Shown: positions 36,600 to 46,660 of the stretch, in pieces | Layout of the letters: every line of letters starts with the position of its first letter | Position numbering within the stretch: the stretch's first letter is position 1 | NCBI GenBank assembly: GCA_013399895.1 | Contig: VXBA01001791.1 | Location: 574,409 to 638,408, forward strand | Length of the DNA stretch: 64,000 bases | Direction of reading: 5' to 3' | From: Serilophus lunatus | Lineage: Eukaryota; Chordata; Aves; Passeriformes; Eurylaimidae | Notes under the pieces: model-generated | Told to the model about the DNA's origin: nothing | Database searches by the model: none | The model's input: only the letters and a program-made list of their open reading frames with translations | Made by a program: the position numbers and the translations under genes

Positions 36600-36905
36600 C
36601 TCATTCTTCCCCCCCCCAGTCCTTATTTAGTTCAGTATGTAATTCCATACACAATGCGCACACGCTGAGGTGTGGTTTCAAGGTCTTAGCGTGTTTAGCA
36701 AATATTTCAGCCGAAACGATCTGTTCAGCTGTTACATTGATTGCCAAGATTACAGCACGACAACAAACATTATTTGGGGGATCGGAGACGAAATTACAGC
36801 CCACTCTCTGCGGCGTCTGCAGTGAGGAGCAGATGCACCGTTAATTTTGTGCTGCAATGGCCATTACCCGGCGCAGCGGTGTGGGATGCATTTGCATCCC
36901 AGCCA
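36600..36905. promoter_or_regulatory. candidate enhancer with palindromic POU-type site
   Basis: A complex non-repetitive block with many isolated CpGs (cgaaacgatc, cacgacaac, atcggagacg). It also carries motif-like pieces such as cagctgttacattgattg and attacagcac. At 36883-36900 lies an inverted repeat gggatgca-tt-tgcatccc. Its core atgcatttgcat contains the octamer ATTTGCAT and differs at one base from the palindromic Oct-factor (MORE) site. Retained CpGs in CpG-poor surroundings and the motif density suggest function. Conservation is not tested. Confidence 0.4.
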
Positions 36906-37511
36906 GCCGTGCCCGATGGTGCCACCGCGGAGGCTGCAAACCCCATCGTTCTCTGGAAGGATCCACACAATGCCAGGGCGTTTTTTGACTACCGAGGGCT
37001 GCAGCGGCAGAGGCCAAAGCAGAGCAGGTGGTAGAGGTTGGCAGAGTTGTGTTGGATGGTTGGGATGCAGAAAGTGGCTCTTGAAATGGTGACAGATCCG
37101 CAGCCGGTGTGTGGAGCGTGGGGTGGTGGCGCTGGCCACGGTGCAGGTTGGGTTTTTCCATGAGAGTAGCTCATCTTGGACTGATGGAACAACTGTGTGA
37201 CCGTAAACCTGTTTATTTTGGAAGAAGTGGTGATGGGTAAATGGGGTGTTCGCTCCATGAGCTGGCATAGGATCCGCTTTGGACATGATGGGGCACAATT
37301 GTTTTAGTTTGGGACTCAGACTTCTGCTGGAACCCAAATCCATTGGCTTGCAGATTCTGTGTGACTAAAGTTGGTGGAGAAGTTGGGCTCTGGCTTGTGA
37401 TCTCCTCCATCCCTGCAGGATGTGTGAGTGCTGCTGACGCACACGGTCTGACCTTGAGAGCGGAGCTGGAAACAGCACAGCTACCAAAGGCAGTGGAAAC
37501 CTGGCCACTGT
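36906..37511. other. unique noncoding DNA
   Basis: Mixed composition with no recognisable gene or repeat. Confidence 0.5.
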
Positions 37512-37545
37512 GACCTGGCCTCAGTTTCCCCATCTGTGCAGTGTC
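37512..37545 (+). mobile_element. short MIR-like core remnant
   Basis: The string 'cctggcctcagtttccccat' followed by ctgtgcagtg matches the most conserved part of MIR-type SINEs. Only about 34 bp is recognisable, so a chance match cannot be excluded. Confidence 0.4.
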
Positions 37546-40171
37546 CTGCAAGTGTGTAAGGGGAGCCACATGGGATTTCAGTATGTTGTGATTTGTGATG
37601 TTAGGACGTGGTGACGTGCTGGCATCCAGGATGCCAGGGAGGGACCAGGGTGAGGGGAAGGACACAGGGCTGCCCTGCTTCCTCCTCTCCATGTTTGCAC
37701 TCCGTGCAGGTGAGCAGGAGAAGGAGGATGTTTTTCTTCAGGAAAAGGAAATCTGACTGCTGTGTTGTCCTTCCCAATGGCTCTCACTGTGGTGCCCCCC
37801 CCCTAAATACATGCTTTTCACCTCTCATCTGTGAAAAGTAAAATATCTGCTCTAGCATGTGAAGCTGGTGCATGCAGAATGAGGTGACTGTGCTTGATCT
37901 CATTATGAATATTTTTTTTATGGTTGAAAGGTGAGTATCAACTGTGTAGTGGCCATGGAGGAGCTAAAAAGAGGAATATGCAGCCTAATATATGTTACTG
38001 CACTGAAGTTTGAGGGCAGGGGCTTTGCAGTCCCAAAGACAAGGCTGGTTGAGGACTCTCTGACCTTGAACGTGCTGCTCTGGTCCTGCCTGATTCTCCC
38101 AGGAGATTTCTGGCAAAGGAAAACAGCCCAGCTAGAAAAGTTGATTGAATGACATTTCTGTCCTGATGCTGGCAATGGGGTCACCCTTCTTATTAAAGTT
38201 AGCTTTATTGATAGCTCTTCAGGAGTCTGTATAGAGTTAATAAGTGGTTAGCAGATGTTAGAAGCATATTGCAGATATTAGTGGTAGATTGGGATAAATC
38301 CATCAGTAGATGATGCTGCTGGTGGCTATGGACATGAGCTGAGCACTGGCTCATTGGCTGAGGATTCAGCAATCCATTACCTGTTAACTATTTGCCTTTA
38401 GGAAGCTGTGTTTAACTCCCTGTTTACCAGCCAGAGTCCTTCTCTAGGAAATTTGGCCTGAAATAGCACCAAGTACGCAAATCTTTCAACACCTCTGCCA
38501 AAATCTTGGCTAGCAAGTAATTTGTACATCTGATTCATGCCTTTGCCTTGGATCCTGCTTGGAGCTCCCTCCTCAGCCCATTTTTCCTATTTATTAAGCA
38601 ACTTTGTCCTTAGAGCGATAGAGGCACAAAAAAGGTGATCAAAGAGAAGTAGGAAGATCAAATATTAAATGTTTGAATGTTTTCTGCTAAGTGACAGCGA
38701 GGGAGCCAGGAATTGAGCATCCAATATCGCCACTTGCAATGGCTTTCTCTTCCAAATGTCACCACATAAAAATAAAACTGAAGGGAAAGGGAGAAGCCAA
38801 ACAGCAAGAGGGACACATCACAGCTAAATGGCACACCCCCCGAATGCTAGAATGGTTTCAGTAGCTTTTACAGGAGCTGCTCCCATCTCGGGGAAGTTAA
38901 TGAGTCGCCAGTTTTCACTGCCTGCTGGGTAATGTCAGGTCTAAAATACAGCAAAGCCTGTCTGAGGCAGCTGCTCAAGGGAGCAACAAATACAGGTTGC
39001 TGGCAGAGACGGCTCAGAATTGCTCTCCACGGCCCTGGTCCTCTGCAGTGACCAAGGATCTTGTCTGCTGAACATGGAAAGATGACAAAAATGATGTGGA
39101 GCCTTGTCCTTCACTAGCCAGGAGGTGTTTCTGCTTCTTTGTGGTTGCCTTTGGCTCTTGGTGGACCCCTCCATCCATCCTAGCTGGAGGTCGGTGTAGG
39201 GGTATCCTTCACTGGTTTTCTTCTTCCTTGTAGAAGGTCTTTAAGCATTTGAACACCTCAGTTTAGCCTCGATTTGGGGTTTGCACAGCATAGGAAGGCA
39301 GGGGAAATCTCTGCTGTAAAATTATTACATGGAATTGTTATACTACTATTACAGACCTGGCACTTGATTTCCTTTGTGTCTACCAAGCTGGCCTGCGTGG
39401 CCTGGTGTCCAGCTAAAATTTCTACTCTGCTGTCAGTCCTACCTTTGATTAAATCAATCATCTGGAGATGAACCTATGTCATCCTATGTGGTCCCATAAT
39501 TTCCCAGGGCACACCTGGATCCCTTGCTGCTTCTCAATGCTGATCCTCCTGAATCACCAGTGACTGTGGCCAGTTGGGATGCATTTGGGAAATTGCTGGG
39601 TTGGTGTGATGAGTTTCTTTCAGCTTAGTGATGAGTTACAGGTCAGTTCCTGTCTGTGCTAGAGGAGGGCAGTGGACAAGCCCATGTTGGGATGGAACTC
39701 ATCTTCCAGCAGAGGAACATCTTCATTTCACAGCCATTTTGATAGTCTTGCTTGGGGTTTTTATCATCTATGTGCAATGTGAGAGCCCTTTACACCTTGG
39801 GGATGTGCTCCCATATGTCTGCACTCAGGACTTTTGGGTTCCAGCAGAGGAGATCTAGAGGAAAGCCCACACATGGTGCTCATTGATGTGTCTTGGTGGG
39901 ATGGCATGGACTGGGGGACGTTTCCAGGGGAGAAATCACCGACAGCTGCTGCTGACACCTTGGTGGTCATAAAATGGAGTTGGGAGCAGAAGTGAGGTTT
40001 GCCAAGTGCTATTGCCTATCCTTCATCCAGCGTGAAAGGAGGTTTCCTCTGGTCCATCTGCGTTTCTGCTGAATAACAGAGCCGGCGTGGGGGAGCGTGG
40101 GTGGGTGGAATGTTGCCCGTTTCCATGGCATCTAAGTGCTTCTCAGTGCTCCAGCTCTGAGAAATGGGTCG
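37546..40171. other. unique noncoding DNA
   Basis: No gene was recognised. A pyrimidine-rich acceptor-like sequence joined directly to gtgagc lies at 37709/37710. Loosely repeated 'ttag.agat' words occur at 38245-38300. The rest is featureless. Confidence 0.5.
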
Positions 40172-40225
40172 GTGTTATTATTCCCATTAGACAGATGGGA
40201 AACTGAGGTGTGGGGAACTTGGGAA
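40172..40225 (-). mobile_element. MIR-like ancient SINE remnant
   Basis: On the plus strand it reads 'gttattattcccattagaca' then 'gatgggaaactgaggtgtgg'. This is the complement of the MIR 3' half with its AAT-rich end, and the block order is correct. Confidence 0.6.
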
Positions 40226-40479
40226 CTGGGCTGGGCTTAGTGATGATGTCACTGTTTTGGGGACACTCCGCTGTAAATGAGCAGCTGGGTGCTTTGCAGT
40301 GGGGATCTGAAAACCCAGGGCCATGCTTTTCCCATCTGAAATACATACCAAAGTTCAGATAGGAACTTTCAGAAATGTTTTTATGGCTGCAGTTGTTTGT
40401 GATAGCTGCACTGGCCTTCTTTGGCTTTTTAAGCCATGTTGTGCCTCTCGTGTTTGCTTTCATTTGTTTATTTATTTAT
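40226..40479. other. unique noncoding DNA
   Basis: No recognisable feature was found. Confidence 0.5.
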
Positions 40480-40545
40480 TTTGATAATCCTCACTTCACA
40501 GAAGGGATCTGAAGTGAAGGAATTAGTGGCCTGTCAAGGCAATTT
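40480..40545 (-). mobile_element. possible MIR-like remnant
   Basis: The order 'ttgataatcctcacttcaca', 'gaagggatctgaagtgaagg' and 'aattagtggcctgtcaaggc' follows the complementary MIR layout (AAT-rich end, 'cagaa.gg', 'ggcttgtccaagg'). Divergence is high, so the call is tentative. Confidence 0.4.
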
Positions 40546-41230
40546 CTCACCCTCTTCACCCAGGACATCTGGTTAGTTTACATTAGGGATACTTAAAAAA
40601 ATAATTGTTTAGAGCCCACAATTCATTTATATTCACTTCAAAACATTTGTGTGTGACTTTGCCTCTTTAGAGTTTTCCCAAGTCTTAGGCAGTTGACATT
40701 TACTGGAATTATTTTGTCCCTAATTACCTCTGTTTTTGGTAAAAGAGAATTAAAAGCATAATCAACATCCCCCAAGTATCTGAAGTCTGACAATTACAGA
40801 AGGGGTTCATTTCCAGCAATCCTATATATCATGAGGACAGGTTTTTTTTTAATCTTCTTGTTTCTTTATTGTTTATTTATACAAAGCTCATTGTATATTT
40901 TACTTTAGCATTTTATATATATATTTCATCTGTTTCTCTGCCACATTGAGGATGTTTATATTGAATTTCATGCTCACTTATGCCCAAGCATAGTTTTTGC
41001 TTAACAGACTGACGCAGCTTTCAGAACCATGGATGGTTACGTACTCCATTTCCAATTTTACTTGTTTTTTTATTTTTATTTTGAGCCGTTTACAGTCACT
41101 GTAGCATGCCACCAGTTTATTGCAAAGGCAGTATTTAAAATACCCATGTCTTGTTAAAAATAATAAAGCTTTAAAGTGTTATTCTTAGAGTATCTTCAGC
41201 TAGTAATGACCTTTCTACTTCTCCCAGGCA
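40546..41230. promoter_or_regulatory. AT-rich candidate conserved noncoding region
   Basis: About 680 bp of AT-rich complex sequence without LINE or SINE signature. It includes homeodomain-like cctaattacctc near 40720, aattaaaagcataatc near 40748 and a TA-rich run at 40912-40927. It could be a cluster of regulatory elements or simply AT-rich intronic DNA. Confidence 0.3.
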
Positions 41231-41612
41231 CTCAGGTGAAGGAAAGACACGGTGGCTCTTTATTACCAGAGAAGCCTAACTAAGCTGCAATTGCCAATGT
41301 CAAATTGCTTGTGAGCTGTTTGACCTCCTATTTACTTCTAATTTCTGCAGGCTCTTAGTAAGAGCTGCACTAAATCAACCTGTCATTTGATTTTGCCTTT
41401 TGCAACTCTCGCTGAAAGATTTTATGAGCATTGGAGAGGAACTGCCTAAAACTGCTGAAGAGGGTGTATTGGAGTTTACAAGTATGTACGAAGTTGTTTG
41501 GGGATATAAAGGGTGGAAATACAGAGTAAGAGCTGTGGGAGAGGAGAGGAGAGGAAAGGAAACAAGCTGGGCTGTGCTCCTCTCACGAGGGAAAATGTGG
41601 ACTTACAGCAAG
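41231..41612. other. unique noncoding DNA
   Basis: Mixed composition with no recognisable feature. A GA-rich run occurs near 41535-41560. Confidence 0.5.
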
Positions 41613-42366
41613 ATCACAGAATCACAGAATGTGTAAGGTTGGAAAGGACCACAGTGGGTTATCTGGTCCAACCTCCCTGCTCGAGCATCCCAGAGCACAT
41701 GGCACAGGATTGCATCCAGGTGGTTCTGGGATATCTCTGTTAAGGGAGACTCCACACCCTCTCTGGGCAGTCTGTTCCAGTGCTCGGTCACTGCCCAGTA
41801 AAGAAGTTCTTCATGTTCAGGTGGAACTTCCTGGGCATCAGTTTCTGCCTGTGGTCTCTTGTCCCATTGCTGGCCCCCCCTGAGCAGAGCCTGGTCCATC
41901 CTCTGACACCTCCCTGCAGACACTGATAGACATTGATGAGCTCCTCTCTCAGTGTCTCCTCTCCAGGCTGAACAGCCCCAGCTGCCTCAGCCTTTCATCA
42001 TCCTGGAGATACTCCGGTCCCTTAATTGTCCTTGTTTCCATCTGCTGAAACCCCTCCAGGAGCTCCATCTCTCTCTTGTCCTGAGAAGCCTACAACTGGA
42101 CACAGCACTCCAGATGTGCCTCACCAGGGCTGAGCAGATGGGCAGGATCACCTGCCTGACCTGCTGGAAATGCTCTCCCTAATGCACCCCAGGATCCCAT
42201 TTGTGTTCTTGGCACCTAGGACAGACTACTGGCTCATGGACAGCACCCCCATGTCCTTCTCTGCAGAGATGCTCTCCATGAGGTCAACCTCAAACCCGTG
42301 CTGGTGCCTAGGGTTGCTCCTCCCCAGGTGCAGGACCCTGCATTTGCCTTTGTTGCTTGTCACCTG
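41613..42366 (-). mobile_element. CR1 LINE 3' portion with reverse-transcriptase C-terminus
   Basis: The longest mobile element in the window, about 750 bp, inserted in reverse orientation. The left end carries the tail ('tcacagaatcacagaatgtg'). Reading leftwards from 42366, the complementary strand encodes recognisable CR1 ORF2 C-terminal pieces. These include SNKGKCRVLHLGRSNP with an EKDMGVL block around 42240-42365, and AVTEHWNRLPREGVESP around 41740-41800. The frame is broken by indels and stops, so it is not active. It is 5'-truncated, since only the last part of the polymerase is present. The 3' UTR is very short, unlike the copies at 5589 or 29571, indicating another CR1 subfamily. Confidence 0.96.
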
Positions 42367-43794
42367 ACAGAATTCCACGTTTATTCTTACTCCTATGGTT
42401 TCAACACCTACTACAGATTTACACAGTTTATTCTTTTCCCTAAGTGCTGGAGCTGCAAAATCAAGCTGCATTCACCCTGCTTTCTTAGCTCATCACTAAT
42501 AATAAAGATCTTTCAATGGGAGTTGAGTTGACAGTTGTGCTGAGGACAGTCATCGCGGGGGCCGGCACCACGAGTGAGGACACGTTATTGTTCAGTGTGA
42601 ACCATTGTGCAGACAGAACACAGCTCCTTCAAAGGCTCTTAAAACGCTGCTCAGTTGTTCAGATTCTCCATATCTCTGTTAGGGAGCCAGCGTTCAAGGT
42701 TTCCTGCAGCGGGGGGAAATGGAGGCAAAGGGAGGATGAAAAGAGAGATGGGAAACAAAGCAGCAATCCTTGTTCACGTATCCCAGTGGGGTGTGGGAGA
42801 CTGGTTCCAGAGAAGCCTTGCTCCCTAGGTTGTCTTGATCCCCTTGTTTTGGAGGCTTGCTGCAGAAATGTTTGTCTCACGTGAAATTGCTCATGTGTTA
42901 TGGTGTGTGGGTGCTGGGTAATGTCACCAGTTCGCAGCTTTTCCTGAGCATTTTTAAGAGCCTGATATTACACTGATGTATCTGTGCTTGCAAAACAGAG
43001 GCAAAAGGTGTTGTACGGAAAACTCTATTACAGCATTTACTGATCTATGTATGTATGAAACCACTGCAGAAGGCAAAGCCATAACAGGTTCCTTTAGCAG
43101 CTATTTATGGCCAAGTCCTGCTGTATCGTTGTTCCCATTCTTCTTTCTGTCTCCGAGAAGTGTTTTGCAGACAGAGTTCTCCTTGGAAAAACAACCCAGG
43201 GAACAGTGTGCTTCATCTTGGCATGGTCACTTGCCTGGATTTTGGGTGCAGCATTTGCCTGAAACTGGGACTTGCCTGCTCCCGTAGAGAAAAATAAATA
43301 CTTCTGGAAAGCTCAGTGTGCAAGATCTGGTTGTTTCAAAGCATCAGGAGAAGGTGGCCAACAAAAGACAGAGCAGCAATACAAGATCAGGCTGGGAAGA
43401 ATAATTCCTGACCTGTTCAATTGTGAAGATAAGTGAGGTATAAAACTAGGTCCATATTTAAGCCTGAGGGAGAATTGGTTTCCAAGGATAAGGCCATGCT
43501 CTGGCCAGCACCTACTGAAGTGTTGCTGTCTCCCCTAATTGGGCTGTTAAAGCCTAAGGGAGCACAAACGTGGTAATGACCTTCCTGGAAACAAAGCTTG
43601 AGAGAGGAGGAAAGATGAGGAAGTGTCTCAGCAATCTCTGACCGAGTGCTTAGCACCAGGTGCTTAGATGTGAGGAAGATGAGGGTGATATCTGTCTCCA
43701 AAGAGATGGTAGCGTTGTGAAAACACAGCCAAGTAAATCACTGCTCCCTAAGCAGAGCCAGCCCCTATAAATCAACAATAATATCTCAGCCCTT
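42367..43794. other. unique noncoding DNA
   Basis: No gene was recognised. Sequence just right of 42366 may include a few more decayed CR1 bases, but I cannot follow the homology further. Confidence 0.5.
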
Positions 43795-43900
43795 GTTGAG
43801 TGCACGTCTGAGACACTGTACTCAGCTCCAGTCACTGTGTTACGAAGGAGGAAATTACAGAATAAGAGAAGGTGAGAATTAGGGCAATAGGACCAGAGCT
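43795..43900 (+). mobile_element. ancient CR1/L3-like LINE remnant
   Basis: The series 'actgtactcagctccagtca', 'ctgtgttacgaaggaggaaa', 'ttacagaataagagaaggtg' and 'agaattagggcaataggacc' follows the layout of old amniote CR1/L3 ORF2 sequence. That layout runs from a start like 'gt.ttcagct..ggtcac', to '..aggatat..cagaa.tagagaaggt', to 'agagaagggcaac'. It is much more diverged than the other CR1 pieces and so probably predates them. Confidence 0.5.
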
Positions 43901-44431
43901 CTGTGAATATCAGATTTTTTTTTTTCATTGCACTTCTGAACAATTGGGGTCAGATTGGTTTTGATTTTTTCTGTAAAATCAAAGTAACACTGAAAATGAA
44001 ATATCAGACAGTGAGGGGAAAAAAAAACCCCAAAGTGTTTTGAAAAAAATCACACCCTCCCCGGGCATGGTTTTTATTTTTCTAGAAGCCAAAATTCATT
44101 CAATGGGGTTGGCATAAATTCACTCAGCATTTCAGCAGACACAGGGGCAGATATCTGGTGTTGCCAGTTGGACTCCAAAATACATTGAAAAAATGGCAAT
44201 GGAAGGAGGATTAGATGAACCTCAACCTTCTCTTCTGTGTAAGATGAAAAGGGAGAGAGCAGATGCTGGATGCTGTGGCAGAGGAGAGCAGGGCTGGCTG
44301 CTTCTTTGGTGGGAGTATCTTCACAGAAAAAGCTGATTTGGGCTGTAAGGGAGTCAGACAAGGCAAGGGAAAGGAGAATATTGGAAGTTGGTTTGATGCA
44401 TGTAGCTGGTTATGACTTTTATGTAAGTTAT
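43901..44431. other. unique noncoding DNA
   Basis: A T-run at 43914-43926 and A-runs near 44020 and 44044 are the only features. No gene was recognised. Confidence 0.5.
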
Positions 44432-44870
44432 AAAGTGCTGGAGTGTGTCCAAAGAAGAGCAATGGAGCCAGGGAAGGGTCTGGAGCACAAGTCCAATGAG
44501 GAGCAGCTGAGGGAGCTGGGGGGGCTCACCCTGGAGAAAAGAAGGCTCGGGAGGGACCTTCTTGTTCTCTCAAACTCTGTGACAGGAGAGTGGAGCCCAG
44601 TGGGATTCAGTCTCCCACACAACAAATGACAGAACAAAAAGAAACAGCCTCAAGTTGTGTCAGGGGAGGTTTAGACTGGATAGCAGGAAAAAATTTTCCA
44701 CTGAAAGGATTGTCAAGCCCTGGCACAGGCTGCCCAGGGCAATGGTGGAGCCGCCATCCCTGGAAGGATTTAAAAGATGTGTGGACATCGTTTAGGGGTG
44801 GACCTGACAGTGCTGGGTAACAGACTCAGTGATCTCAGAGGTCTTTTCCAATCTAAGTGATTCTATGATT
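44432..44870 (+). mobile_element. CR1 LINE 3' fragment with reverse-transcriptase C-terminus
   Basis: It starts at 'aaagtgctggagtgtgtcca' and ends at the 'ggtcttttccaatctaagtg' block plus 'attctatgatt'. The plus strand encodes VLECVQRRAMEPGKGLEHKS and LRELGGLTLEKRRLGRD, a typical CR1 ORF2 C-terminus, before the frame breaks. Downstream blocks 'cagcctcaagttgtgtcagg' and 'gcacaggctgcccagggcaa' are intact in order. Confidence 0.96.
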
Positions 44871-46309
44871 AGCATTTCTTAGGAAGACTGGCTTGCCCCA
44901 GGGGTTTTCTGTGGGGCTGCAGCAGCAAACCCTTAACCCTGCCAGTGATGAAGGGCTGTGGCTTTCATCCTCTCCTACCCAGCAAAGGTGGGAAACACAC
45001 TATCACTGAGTGATATGTTCATAATAAGGTTCCTTTACTAATGCTCAGTAATGACCTTGCAGGGGCACAGTTGAGTGCCTTGTCATCTGTCCTGATCTTA
45101 TTAGAGGCATCAGCAGGATTTCGTGTGCCGGCTTGAGAGTTCCTCTTTATCTTGGTTACCATCAATATCGTGCACTGCAGTCGTGCAGTCATGATGGGCT
45201 TGTTCCCAAGGGCCTTGGATGTGTCTGAAACCTTCTTCGTGACTTGCTATTTTAAGAGTCGCATTTATAAGGAAAAAATAGACAGTTGCAGTAGACCAAC
45301 TATGTCTTTCCTATCAACAGTAGATATATCAGTGATGAAGTACCCTTTCTCCTTTCTGCTGGTGCCACGTGAGGGAGGAAATCCTGTTGATTCATGGGCT
45401 GGTGGTGGCTACTGGCTCCAAAGCCTACTAATCACAGGTACTAATGGAGCCAACTGGAGAAGCGGGTCAGCCTGAGTTAGAAGGAGAGGGAGTCACCAGG
45501 AAGAAAAAAGAGGAGAAAGCTTAGAGATGATGTGAGCAAAGGGATTTCTGCAGTCAGAGCCTGGGAGAGGACCAAGATGAGAAAGACTCTGGTATCTTCA
45601 CGGCAGATATGAGCAAACATCTTGTGCTGTTGTAAATGGGTGAAATTGAATTGCTTGCTTGCTTGTAAATTTAAAAAGATAGTGTGTTTCTATCAATAAC
45701 CAGAGGCTTAAATAATAGACTAGTCTGACTACCAATCTCCCTTCCCCATTTAGGGAGAAAGTCTCTTAGAGCAGCAGGGAAAGTCTCCACGCAACATGTT
45801 GTAGCTCTATCTATCATGTACCTTATCAGTGGGTGTACTACAAGTTCTTGTACCAAGTCATCTTTTTCTTTGTCTCTTCATCCTCTTCCCTACTTCTATT
45901 TGTGGTTTCTGTAATGCTACTTCCAGGCAGGCAACACGATGGCTCAGCCCAAGCTGTTGTTCAGATTCAGCCATTGCAGAGGAGCTGGAAGCAATGTCGT
46001 GGGTGTCTGTGTGTGTAGAGAACAGGATCCATACCCGTGTCCATCCCAGTGTGGCTACAGGAGTTTTTGGGGTTTAGCAAAGCCAAGTCTTTCTCCTTTT
46101 AGACCCTTCTTTGTTTAAAAGGGCTAAATACCATCCCCAGCATTTTACCTGGCTGAATGTTGTCCCATCATTGGCTTTCCCCTGAACTTGGGACTGCTGA
46201 AGTGAGGGAAACCCATCTGGTGGGGCCTTGCTGCACACTTTGAAAACAGGATTCCAACCAGGAGCTCTCCCATTGCTGCCTCAGCTGAGCCATTTTGTGC
46301 CCCGCTGCC
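44871..46309. other. unique noncoding DNA
   Basis: No exon, RNA gene or repeat was recognised. Confidence 0.5.
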
Positions 46310-46660
46310 ACACTATTAAAATAAGCACGAATTGAGAATTAGTGCAGCACAGTGGAAGGGACAGGCAAAACAAGTCCGAGGCTCCAAACAACAAATTATT
46401 CTTGAATCAAACATCTCATTAATGGCTGCAGTGTCGCCACTCTGCTTTGCATAATTAAGTTTCATGGGGCGTTACAATTAACAGTTGTGCCGCAACGTAG
46501 GTAGGAACAATCTCCCGTTTATTTACCCTGGCTGTATCTGAAAGTGCTGTGTGGTGAATAAGACGCATTTACAAGTAGATTAGGGTGCATTCTGGGTCAT
46601 AAATTGAGTAAGGCTGTAATTGCTTTCCAACAAAGGAGAGCTGCAAATAAGACAGGCCGC
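46310..46660. promoter_or_regulatory. strong candidate conserved noncoding element (enhancer-like)
   Basis: About 350 bp of complex AT-leaning sequence with unusual words and isolated CpGs, none in a repeat context. Motif-like pieces include acaaattattcttgaatc, ctcattaatggctgc, gcataattaagtttc, gttacaattaacagttg and gccgcaacgtag. This texture of homeodomain and SOX-like cores, retained CpGs and no low complexity is typical of ultraconserved vertebrate enhancers. It is an inference, and no alignment was done. Confidence 0.45.

Noticed and set aside
44270..44629. Open stretch that looks like a gene product with basic motifs
   Set aside because: Its second half is decayed CR1 reverse-transcriptase C-terminus, so it is part of a LINE fragment and not a host gene.
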